From NCBI RefSeq assembly GCF_010671605.1, contig NZ_JAABOO010000001.1, forward strand, positions 1 to 64,000: a DNA stretch of 64,000 nt, written 5' to 3'. The notes under the pieces were generated by a model. It was not told where the DNA came from, did no database searches, and saw only the letters and a program-made list of their open reading frames with translations. The translations under genes were made by a program, and so were the position numbers. The DNA is from Leptobacterium flavescens (GTDB lineage Bacteria > Bacteroidota > Bacteroidia > Flavobacteriales > Flavobacteriaceae). How positions within the stretch are numbered: the first letter of the stretch is position 1; every line of letters begins with the position of its first letter. Shown here one piece after another: positions 34,393 to 41,447 of this stretch.

Positions 34393-35400
34393 TCAGATCA
34401 TCGGTAGTTTTACAATAAAATACTCAGAATTATTTTCTATTACGATCCCCCGCTTCAGCAGGAGGTTAAAACGCGCATTCAAATTACTCAATCCCGTTCT
34501 TGTGCTTGCTTCCGGATTCGTTCTTTGTTGTCTTTTATTTTTGACAACAATAAATTCGTCTTCTTCAAAAATACTGACTTTTAAAGGTCTTTTTTCAGAG
34601 ATCTCATTGTGCTTCACCGCATTCTCCACCAGTAATTGAAGTGCCAGCGAAGGAAGTTCCCTGGTGTAATATTCTTCATCGATATCTATCTGAACTTCGA
34701 AACGGTTCCTGTATCGCTGTTTGATCAGGTAAATATAACTGTTGAGGAATTTTAATTCTTCCTTTATGCTAACCACATCGGTACTGCGGCTCTGTAGAAT
34801 ATACCGGTACAGAAAAGACAATTTGTTGATGAATTCACCGGCTGCCGCCTGGTCTTCCCTTACCAGTAAACTGAGGGAATTGAGGGAATTAAAAAGAAAA
34901 TGCGGATTCACCTGGTTTTTTAGGGCTTCAAGCTTGTTTTCAAGACTTTGCTGCTTGAGCCGCTCCTTTTCGATCATGTCGTACTTTCTCTGATTATTTA
35001 ATTCTATGGTCTTACTCACTATTAAAAGGAGGATCATAATAAAGAAATAGACGAAAAGGTTAAAACGGGGATTCATATCCGTAGAGTCTACCCCATTAAT
35101 TATAAAATCGAATACCCTGAAAAATGTAAGCCAGAATATCAGCAACAGGATATTTAAAAATACAGCTTTCAGGATCCTGGCCTTTCCCGACCAGAACGTT
35201 TTCCAGTCTATATTCAGCTTAAGTACCAGGAAACTAAACCCGAATACGGAGAAAAGCCTGAAAACAGTGTCCTTAAGGGAAATGTCGAAAAGAGATGCAA
35301 AACCAATTTCGTCATTCCCGAATAAAAAGGCTATTCTCGGAATATTGACCAATAGGGAAATACTGATCGATACAATGATAATTAAACGTGTGTTTTTCAT
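34393..35400 (-). CDS. LytS-type sensor histidine kinase
   Basis: A 335-residue membrane kinase. About four N-terminal helices (roughly 5-22, 40-60, 75-95, 115-135) are followed by a coiled linker and the His_kinase domain with QVNPHFLFNSLNSL (His near 171) and an ATP-binding part including LALQLLVENAVKHNEI (Asn box, about 268-283) and the short GLSNLNARFNLL. There is no periplasmic sensor domain, so it may sense a membrane signal. It is followed directly by its LytTR partner. A hairpin lies just upstream of its start. Confidence 0.92.
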   Translation of the reverse strand: MKNTRLIIIVSISISLLVNIPRIAFLFGNDEIGFASLFDISLKDTVFRLFSVFGFSFLVLKLNIDWKTFWSGKARILKAVFLNILLLIFWLTFFRVFDFIINGVDSTDMNPRFNLFVYFFIMILLLIVSKTIELNNQRKYDMIEKERLKQQSLENKLEALKNQVNPHFLFNSLNSLSLLVREDQAAAGEFINKLSFLYRYILQSRSTDVVSIKEELKFLNSYIYLIKQRYRNRFEVQIDIDEEYYTRELPSLALQLLVENAVKHNEISEKRPLKVSIFEEDEFIVVKNKRQQRTNPEASTRTGLSNLNARFNLLLKRGIVIENNSEYFIVKLPMI

Positions 35401-35414
35401 TGACGGGTATTAAT

Positions 35415-35436
35415 AAAAGGCCTGCAAAAGCAGGCC
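35415..35436 (-). terminator. Hairpin between Spy-like and kinase genes
   Basis: On the minus strand GGCCTGC (35436-35430) pairs with GCAGGCC (35425-35419) around a TTTT loop, followed by four T. The short T run makes it a leaky terminator or attenuator, which would lower kinase and regulator expression relative to the first two genes. Confidence 0.65.
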
Positions 35437-35450
35437 CTTAAATTTAACTA

Positions 35451-36092
35451 TTATTTGGACTTTCTGTTCTCTCTAACCTTCTTTTCTACTTCCTTTTGTA
35501 TTTCCTTATAGGTTTTAAACTGATCGGCGGTTAGAAGCCTTTTCATTTCAGCGTCCTTGTTTTTGCGGATGGATTTAAATTCCTTGTATTTTCCGAAACG
35601 GGATTTTGAGCTGTTCTGTAAATTCCTCATCTGATCGGCGTATCTTTTGGAGATCTCAATAAACCTGGGTTTCTGAGCTTCCGAAAGGTTCAGTTTGCTG
35701 GTAAATTCTGCAAACTCCCCATTGCTGTTATCGATCAGGCTCTGTCTTTGCTTTTCCTGGAATTTTCTGTAAACTTCGTATTGAGTATCCGAAAGTACCG
35801 ATTTCATTTCACCGTTCTTTGCTTCGCTGATCCTTCTGACCTCCTTGAGTTTTTCCTGGCGGGAAAGCTCTGAATTCCTGATAAATTTAAGCTGATCCGC
35901 ATACTTCTTCGTGATATTCTCATAAGATATCTTCTGACTTTCCGAAAGCTTCAGATCCTGAAAATATTGCTCCAGTTGTACTTTTGCCTTTTCTTTTTGA
36001 GCTTCCGAAAGCTTCCTCTCCTGTGCCAGAGCTGTATTACTGCTCATTAAAACAGCACAGACAATCCCTAAAACTAATCTTATATTTTTCAT
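35451..36092 (-). CDS. Spy/CpxP-like periplasmic protein with duplicated domain
   Basis: A 213-residue protein with a signal peptide (about 1-23, ending ALAQ). The mature part is helical, basic and duplicated: KLSESQKISYENITKKYADQ (about 52-71) matches NLSEAQKPRFIEISKRYADQ (about 133-152), and SVLSDTQYEVYRKFQEK matches RLLTADQFKTYKEIQKE. These LSxxQ and L(S/T)xxQ repeats recall Spy/CpxP envelope-stress chaperones. It lies between the DUF6515 gene (14 bases) and a kinase/regulator pair, as CpxP lies with CpxAR in enteric bacteria. A sensor-inhibitor role is plausible, but inferred. Confidence 0.75.
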   Translation of the reverse strand: MKNIRLVLGIVCAVLMSSNTALAQERKLSEAQKEKAKVQLEQYFQDLKLSESQKISYENITKKYADQLKFIRNSELSRQEKLKEVRRISEAKNGEMKSVLSDTQYEVYRKFQEKQRQSLIDNSNGEFAEFTSKLNLSEAQKPRFIEISKRYADQMRNLQNSSKSRFGKYKEFKSIRKNKDAEMKRLLTADQFKTYKEIQKEVEKKVRENRKSK

Positions 36093-36106
36093 ATTCCTTT
36101 AAATTA

Positions 36107-36676
36107 TTAATCTTCTAATTTTCCGGTTACTTTAAATGCTTTTCCCTCAGGGGTTGTCACTACCTTATACAGGATTCCGTTGTATTCGTAGAAGGTCTTA
36201 CCATCTATCTCTACCTCTTCGGTATCTTCCGGAAGTGTATGGACCACAGCATCGGTAGGTGCTTCTACGGTTTCATACTCATCGGTACCTTGCACCTTAA
36301 TATAATAACTTCCCTGATAATAATAATAAGCACGGGGGCCTACATAAATAAGCCTGTAACCAACGGGAAGTACCCTAACTCTCAAACCAATAGGAGCCGA
36401 TACCACCACATATCTCCCGTTGTAATACCTGTAATATACACCCGCGCTGTAATGATATCTCAAGCCTCCGTAATTTACAACGACTGCTGTTCTGGGAACT
36501 GTACGAACCACTCTTACTGCAGGAGCAGGATTCCTGTAAACAACTTTGGCCCTTGGTGTTCTTACTACCGTTCTGTGAGGCGTTTTAACCACTACCCTTC
36601 TTTGAGCATTCATTTCATTTACAGCAAGGAAAATTGCCATAAAACTCAATAGTGTTGATATTCTTAATGTTTTCAT
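36107..36676 (-). CDS. DUF6515 family secreted protein
   Basis: A 189-residue protein from the ATG at 36676 (MKTLRISTLLSFMAIFLAV); an upstream ATG at 36697 overlaps the promoter. The signal peptide ends at about residue 25 (NAQ). The mature part is Tyr-, Val- and Arg-rich, with repeated RYHYSAGVYYRYYNGRYVV and GPRAYYYYQGSYYIKV typical of DUF6515, and a C-terminal DGKTFYEYNGILYKV. Function unknown, likely an envelope protein. It is the first gene of a four-gene operon with the Spy-like and two-component genes. Confidence 0.8.
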   Translation of the reverse strand: MKTLRISTLLSFMAIFLAVNEMNAQRRVVVKTPHRTVVRTPRAKVVYRNPAPAVRVVRTVPRTAVVVNYGGLRYHYSAGVYYRYYNGRYVVVSAPIGLRVRVLPVGYRLIYVGPRAYYYYQGSYYIKVQGTDEYETVEAPTDAVVHTLPEDTEEVEIDGKTFYEYNGILYKVVTTPEGKAFKVTGKLED

Positions 36677-36701
36677 TTTAATATTTTTAATATTCATAGG
36701 A

Positions 36702-36709
36702 CAAATGTA
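36702..36709 (-). promoter_or_regulatory. -7 element of the DUF6515-Spy-LytSR operon
   Basis: The minus strand reads TACATTTG (36709-36702), matching TAnnTTTG, 25 bases upstream of the ATG at 36676. It supports the shorter start for the first gene. Confidence 0.6.
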
Positions 36710-36836
36710 GGTTTGAAAGAAAGGGAGAATGTTTTTAAGAAGGTGAAACCGCTAAAAGTGACAGTGAAACGACTTTTTAACAGGATGAAGTTCCGGTTCA
36801 ACTTTATTTAATTAAATTGGCGGCAAACAAAAGCAT

Positions 36837-37397
36837 TTGGATCCGTTTATAAATTACATAAAACTTTATATAGATCTCAGCCATGAAGCCGAAACGGAAA
36901 TACAGCAACTGGCGCTTTACGAAGAAGTAGCTAAAGGGCATCAGTTACTGGAGGTTGGCAAAACCGCCAGACGCCTTTATTTTATAGTTAGCGGAACCAT
37001 ACGGACTTTTTTCTATCAGAAAGGAAAAGATGTTACCTATTGGATCTATCCCGAAAATTCAGTGATCACTTCCTGGCACAGTTATCTTTTAAAGAAGCCT
37101 TCGGCAGAATATATTGAGGTTATCGAAGATTCAATGCTCATATCGCTGAGCTATGACGAATGGCAGGATCTCTACTCAAAATATCCTGAACTGGAACGCT
37201 TCGGGCGCCTGCTTTTCCAGGAGCAGATTGCTTTACTCGACGATTTTTACAAGGGCTATTACTTTATGACGGCCAAAGAAAAATACGAATTACTGCTGCA
37301 GTTCTTCCCCGATATTACTTTAAGGGCAAACCTGGGTTATATTGCATCTATGCTTGGGATCTCACAGGAAACTTTAAGCCGGATACGAGGCAAATAA
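36837..37397 (+). CDS. Crp/Fnr family transcriptional regulator
   Basis: A 186-residue regulator with a cyclic-nucleotide-binding-like beta barrel (about 20-120: GHQLLEVGKTARRLYFIVSG, YPENSVITSWHSY) and a C-terminal winged helix ending LGYIASMLGISQETLSRIR. The barrel lacks the Glu-Arg cassette needed for cAMP, so it probably senses something else, or nothing. The start is a TTG at 36837; no ATG is in frame nearby. It is divergent from the DUF6515 operon and 96 bases ahead of the hydroxylase operon, so it may regulate either. Confidence 0.85.
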   Translation: MDPFINYIKLYIDLSHEAETEIQQLALYEEVAKGHQLLEVGKTARRLYFIVSGTIRTFFYQKGKDVTYWIYPENSVITSWHSYLLKKPSAEYIEVIEDSMLISLSYDEWQDLYSKYPELERFGRLLFQEQIALLDDFYKGYYFMTAKEKYELLLQFFPDITLRANLGYIASMLGISQETLSRIRGK

Positions 37398-37463
37398 CCA
37401 ATCCGTTTTGCAGCCCGAATACACTTTTTGACCTATGTCAAAATTTGTGGTGTTTCAATTAGA

Positions 37464-37471
37464 TAATTTTG
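37464..37471 (+). promoter_or_regulatory. -7 element of the hydroxylase/Rieske operon
   Basis: TAATTTTG matches TAnnTTTG, 22 bases before the ATG at 37494. TTG at 37445-37447 lies 16 bases upstream as a possible -33 element. Confidence 0.55.
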
Positions 37472-37493
37472 ACCAGAAATTAATTGAAGAGGT

Positions 37494-38018
37494 ATGAAAA
37501 ATTCTAAACTATTATTCATCAGTATTCTGATCATTGCGGTCCTGGCCGGAACTGCACATCTGTTTGCCGGAATAGAATCTACCGGGGATACGGAAACACC
37601 CGTTTTTGTTCCTTCTCCTGCCATCCAGGAAGAGGAAGAACAGGTACAACGACAACCGGAAACTCAACAACAGAAAACCAACTGGGAATTGTTGGAAGGT
37701 AAGTGGGAAGTAATGTATAAGAGTGATGATTTTACAGGCTCCATCGTTTACCGGATAAGTAAGGATAAGAATTCTATGAACGCTTACACCGTAAAATATA
37801 TTGACGAGAACGGAGATTCTTTAAATTCCGAAAAGTTGGTTCTTATTGTAAAGTCCTTTTCCGGGAAGAGCGGTAAGGGTACTTACAAACTCGAATACGA
37901 GGGAAAGGCCTATGATATTCCATGTAAAGTCAAAATGACAGATCCCAACCATTTTGAGCTTAGCTACAGCTACTACGATTACAGCGATAAAGAAACCTGG
38001 ACCAGGATAACCGAATAG
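37494..38018 (+). CDS. Hypothetical exported protein
   Basis: A 174-residue protein with an N-terminal hydrophobic segment (about 5-25, signal peptide or anchor). A Gln/Glu/Pro linker (about 43-62) leads into a roughly 110-residue beta-rich domain starting LLEGKWEVMYKSDD, lipocalin-like in feel (G-x-W near its start), with a closing LSYSYYDYSDKETWTRI. I know no family. It heads an operon, 11 bases ahead of a membrane hydroxylase. A lipid- or pigment-binding role would fit the neighbours but is speculation. Confidence 0.65.
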   Translation: MKNSKLLFISILIIAVLAGTAHLFAGIESTGDTETPVFVPSPAIQEEEEQVQRQPETQQQKTNWELLEGKWEVMYKSDDFTGSIVYRISKDKNSMNAYTVKYIDENGDSLNSEKLVLIVKSFSGKSGKGTYKLEYEGKAYDIPCKVKMTDPNHFELSYSYYDYSDKETWTRITE

Positions 38019-38029
38019 AAAAGATTGTT

Positions 38030-38914
38030 ATGATAGATTTTCTGATAAAAAAAATAGACTGGATAGATGTAGAATACTGGTTCTACCTGTTAAATGACCT
38101 GAGCTTTGTATACATCATCCTTCCGTTTTTCGTTGTGGAGTTGATCCGTTACGGATTTATAAAAAAACTCAATAAGGATGTAATTTTCGATTCCATTGCC
38201 AACGTCATAACCTTTGGGGCTTTTGTAATTATCGAATACATCCTGGGGATCCTGGCTATTACCAAAGTGTACTTCTGGATGCATTATAATTTTAGCCTTC
38301 CGCATCTTCCCCTGAATATGGTAACCATTATTTGTTGTGTGTTGCTTGCCGACTTTGCATATTACTGGGATCATCGTATGATGCACAGAATAGGACTTGG
38401 CTGGGCCACTCATACTGTTCATCACAGTTCGGAGCATTTTAATATGTCTGTGGCCTATCGTTTTGGTCCGATGGATGCCATCTTCCCTATCCTGTTTTCC
38501 CTGCCAATTGTTATGCTGGGCTTCGATCCTATCCTGGTCCTGCTTTCGGAAGTATTTGTACAGGTTTTTCAAACCCTTCTACATACCGAAATAATTGGTA
38601 AATTTCCAAAACCTATAGAATACATTTTTAATACACCCTCCCACCACCGGGTTCACCACGGGTCGAACAGGCAGTATTGGGATAAGAACTATGCGGGGAT
38701 CCTGATCATATGGGACCGTATGCTGGGAACTTTTGAACCGGAAGTGGAAAAGGTAAAGTACGGGATCTCGGAGCCACTGAAATCCAATAACCCCATCAAG
38801 GTGTTTCTTCATGGAATCAGCAGGTTATTCCGGAAGATCAAAAGTGTAAAAGGGATAAAGAATAAAATGCTGGTTCTTGTCAAACCACCGGACTGGGAGC
38901 CAAAAGAATATTAA
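38030..38914 (+). CDS. Membrane hydroxylase of the sterol desaturase/fatty acid hydroxylase superfamily (copy 2)
   Basis: A 294-residue inner-membrane di-iron enzyme with about four or five helices. Histidine boxes: WDHRMMHR (about 115-122), HTVHHSSEHF (about 129-138), and HHRVHHGSN (about 204-212). It is a paralogue of copy 1 at 32727-33509, sharing the final HH box and NYAGILIIWDR. It has a longer C-terminal tail rich in Lys. It lies 11 bases after the hypothetical exported protein gene and 11 bases before the Rieske oxygenase gene, so they are one operon. The substrate is unknown, probably a membrane lipid. Confidence 0.88.
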   Translation: MIDFLIKKIDWIDVEYWFYLLNDLSFVYIILPFFVVELIRYGFIKKLNKDVIFDSIANVITFGAFVIIEYILGILAITKVYFWMHYNFSLPHLPLNMVTIICCVLLADFAYYWDHRMMHRIGLGWATHTVHHSSEHFNMSVAYRFGPMDAIFPILFSLPIVMLGFDPILVLLSEVFVQVFQTLLHTEIIGKFPKPIEYIFNTPSHHRVHHGSNRQYWDKNYAGILIIWDRMLGTFEPEVEKVKYGISEPLKSNNPIKVFLHGISRLFRKIKSVKGIKNKMLVLVKPPDWEPKEY

Positions 38915-38925
38915 TAAGATAGAAT

Positions 38926-40128
38926 ATGAGCGAGAAAAACAAGACCATGATGCATGAGCTCCCTGTAGAGGCCTATACCTCCCAGGAATGGCTGGACATG
39001 GAAATGAAGTATATTTTCAGCAAGACCTGGCAATTTGCGGGTTTTGTGGAAGATGTTGCAGAGCCGGGAGATTATATCAGCGTGCAGGCAGGCCTTAATA
39101 ATATTTTTATTGTCAAGGGCAGGGATCACCGCTTAAGGGCCTTTCACAATATGTGTCGCCACAGAGGAACTCAGTTGTTAAGGGCTGTGGGGAAAGCAAA
39201 AAAAGCCATCAGTTGCCCGTATCACGACTGGACCTATGACCTGGAAGGAAAGCTGATCAGCATTCCGAAAAGAGAAGAGGAATTTCCTCAGCTAAAGGGA
39301 GAATTGCATAAATGCGGATTAAATCTGCATGAGGCTTCAGTAGATATTTTTAAGGGGATGCTTTTTGTTCATCCGGATAAGGATGCTCCTTCCATCATGG
39401 AATTTTTCGGAGAAGTTGAACCTTACCTGGGGCCTCATATTGTAGAAGATCTGGTAGAATATTCCGAAAATGATAATGAACCCTTCTATAGCAGGGAGAT
39501 CAAGGCAAACTGGAAGATCGTTGTTGAAAATTATATAGATCATTATCACCTGGCACACCTGCATGAAGGAACCCTGAATATGTATGATCATGCCAGGGCC
39601 GAATTTGGCTGGGCCGGGCCTCATTACTGGTTTTATGAACCCCTGGTTCCGGATTATGCAAAAGATGTGAAGAATGCAGCTCCTTATCCTCTTATAGATT
39701 CTGTTCCCGAAGATAAGATCGGGGCTTATGTTCCCTGGTTGTTCCCCAATATCGGGATCACTGAGGGGGAAAGCAGCTGGAACAGCTTTCATGTAATTCC
39801 CCTGGCACCAGACAGGACACTGGTAAATATTCGAACCAAGGTGATGAATGTAAGTGAAAGGGAATTCACCAGGCAATACACAAAGTCGTCCATGCATAAG
39901 TTGTGGAGTCATTACGGGAATAAAGGAAAATACGAAGGAGATCCGGAAACAGATCCTATGGCCAGCGGAGATTTTATGGCAGAGGACGTTTACGCTTGTG
40001 AACAACAGCAGAAATCTCTTTATTCACCTAAGTTCCAGGTAGGTGCACAGGCACAGCGCGGAGAGTATGCCATCAGCAAATTTCAAAGCGTTATTAAGGA
40101 ATGGATAGAAAAATATAAAGATCAATGA
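38926..40128 (+). CDS. Rieske non-heme iron oxygenase, alpha subunit
   Basis: A 400-residue oxygenase. The Rieske [2Fe-2S] site is C77-R-H79 and C97-P-Y-H100, about 18 residues apart. The mononuclear iron site is in NYIDHYHLAHLHEG (about 200-213; the two His follow D-x-x-H-x4-H form) with a later Asp near 360. The group includes choline, carnitine and glycine-betaine monooxygenases and ring hydroxylases. No beta subunit is nearby. Electrons come from the reductase coded next, whose start overlaps its stop in an ATGA arrangement. The substrate is unknown. Confidence 0.92.
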   Translation: MSEKNKTMMHELPVEAYTSQEWLDMEMKYIFSKTWQFAGFVEDVAEPGDYISVQAGLNNIFIVKGRDHRLRAFHNMCRHRGTQLLRAVGKAKKAISCPYHDWTYDLEGKLISIPKREEEFPQLKGELHKCGLNLHEASVDIFKGMLFVHPDKDAPSIMEFFGEVEPYLGPHIVEDLVEYSENDNEPFYSREIKANWKIVVENYIDHYHLAHLHEGTLNMYDHARAEFGWAGPHYWFYEPLVPDYAKDVKNAAPYPLIDSVPEDKIGAYVPWLFPNIGITEGESSWNSFHVIPLAPDRTLVNIRTKVMNVSEREFTRQYTKSSMHKLWSHYGNKGKYEGDPETDPMASGDFMAEDVYACEQQQKSLYSPKFQVGAQAQRGEYAISKFQSVIKEWIEKYKDQ

Positions 40129-41201
40129 GCAAGTTCTATAAACTCCAGATAACAGATCTGAGAAAAGAAACGGCAGATTCCGTATCAGTAGCTTTCGATC
40201 TGCCTTACGAGCTTTACAATGAGTTTAATTATAAAGCAGGGCAATACCTGACTGTAAAATTCACTATCGGAGGAGAAGAAGTTCGAAGGTCCTATTCTCT
40301 TTGTAGCAGTCCGGTCATGGAAGAACCTTTGCGTATCGGAGTAAAAAAAGTAAAAGGAGGTTTGGTCTCCAATCATATCAATGACTCCTTAAAGGTTGGG
40401 GATACGGTAGAGGTAATGGTTCCGGAAGGGCGTTTTACAGCCGATATAAAAGAAGGGAATTACAAAACCTATTATCTGTTTTCCGCCGGAAGTGGTATTA
40501 CTCCCATTCTTTCTATTCTTCGTACGGTATTGTTTAGAGAGCCAAGAAGCTATGTACATATGATCTACGGAAATTCCAATCAGGAATCCATCATGTTCCA
40601 AAATGAGCTGGAGCAACTTCAGGAACAATATTTTGATCGTTTTGTCCTGGTACATTCCTTAAGCCGGCCAAAGAGCAAATGGTCCGATCTGTGGAAAAGC
40701 AGCAAGGACAAACCTTATCTTAAGGGAAGGATCGATAAGAAAACAGTATCCCGTTTTATCGGTGAATACCCGCCTTATGCCCAGAATGCCGAATATTATA
40801 TCTGTGGCCCGGGAACAATGATCCAAAATACAAAGGAAGCATTAAAGGATATGGATGTTCCGGGAGAACGCATTTTTACTGAAAGCTTCGGAGGGCAAAC
40901 CGAAGGGGCAGATCAGGATGCCTGGGAAAATGCAACACTTATTGCGCATCTGGACGGGGAAAAAATTGAAGTAAATGTCCCCAAGGGGAAAACTCTTCTG
41001 AGAACACTGATATCCCAGGGAAAGAATCCGCCTTATTCTTGTGAGGGCGGCGTATGCTCTACCTGTATCTGTAAAGTAAAAAATGGAAAGGTACATATGA
41101 AAAACAACCTTGCCCTGACTGATGAGGAAGTGGCTGACGGCTATGCTTTAAGCTGCCAGAGCATTCCGTTAACGGAGAGCGTGGAAATCGTATATGAATA
41201 A
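40125..41201 (+). CDS. Oxidoreductase with FAD, NAD and C-terminal [2Fe-2S] domains (Rieske partner)
   Basis: A 358-residue electron-transfer protein. FAD-binding domain with RSYSLCSSP (about 54-62), NAD-binding domain with GSGITPILSI (about 121) and YICGPGTMI (about 225), then a plant-type ferredoxin domain with CEGGVCSTCIC (about 309) and a final Cys in LSCQS. This order matches PaaE, HmpX and GbcB-type reductases. It overlaps the Rieske oxygenase gene by four bases, so the two are coupled and very likely a functional pair. Confidence 0.92.
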   Translation: MSKFYKLQITDLRKETADSVSVAFDLPYELYNEFNYKAGQYLTVKFTIGGEEVRRSYSLCSSPVMEEPLRIGVKKVKGGLVSNHINDSLKVGDTVEVMVPEGRFTADIKEGNYKTYYLFSAGSGITPILSILRTVLFREPRSYVHMIYGNSNQESIMFQNELEQLQEQYFDRFVLVHSLSRPKSKWSDLWKSSKDKPYLKGRIDKKTVSRFIGEYPPYAQNAEYYICGPGTMIQNTKEALKDMDVPGERIFTESFGGQTEGADQDAWENATLIAHLDGEKIEVNVPKGKTLLRTLISQGKNPPYSCEGGVCSTCICKVKNGKVHMKNNLALTDEEVADGYALSCQSIPLTESVEIVYE

Positions 41202-41216
41202 TAAAAGCATCCGGTT

Positions 41217-41447
41217 ATGAAACTGTTTTATACACTTATTGCGTCGATAGTTGCCTATCTTTTTTTGAACTACCTCGGTTTGGGCAGTTGGGTCATCTGG
41301 GTCATACTCGTTGCCTTCTGGATACTTATCGACTATCTGTTTTATAAAAAGCCCTTTAGCTGGAAGGATTATATCGTTCTCGTTTTGCTGGTATCTGTAG
41401 TAGAGATCTCATCCTGGTATGGCTTCTTCGATTTTCTGTATTCCTGA
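41217..41447 (+). CDS. Small membrane protein
   Basis: A 76-residue protein with three hydrophobic segments (about 3-20, 24-44, 55-72), so nearly all membrane. It follows the reductase gene by 15 bases on the same strand, and the start MKLFYTLIASIVAYLF is a good one. Its last 79 bases overlap the 3' end of the PFOR gene on the other strand. Both frames look real, so this is a tail-to-tail overlap. No family recognised. Confidence 0.6.
   Translation: MKLFYTLIASIVAYLFLNYLGLGSWVIWVILVAFWILIDYLFYKKPFSWKDYIVLVLLVSVVEISSWYGFFDFLYS

Noticed and set aside
39337-40005. 222-codon frame on the minus strand
   Set aside because: It is antisense to the Rieske oxygenase gene, whose iron motifs are clear. 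The frame is rich in Ile, Phe and Cys, as expected from reverse reading of these codons.
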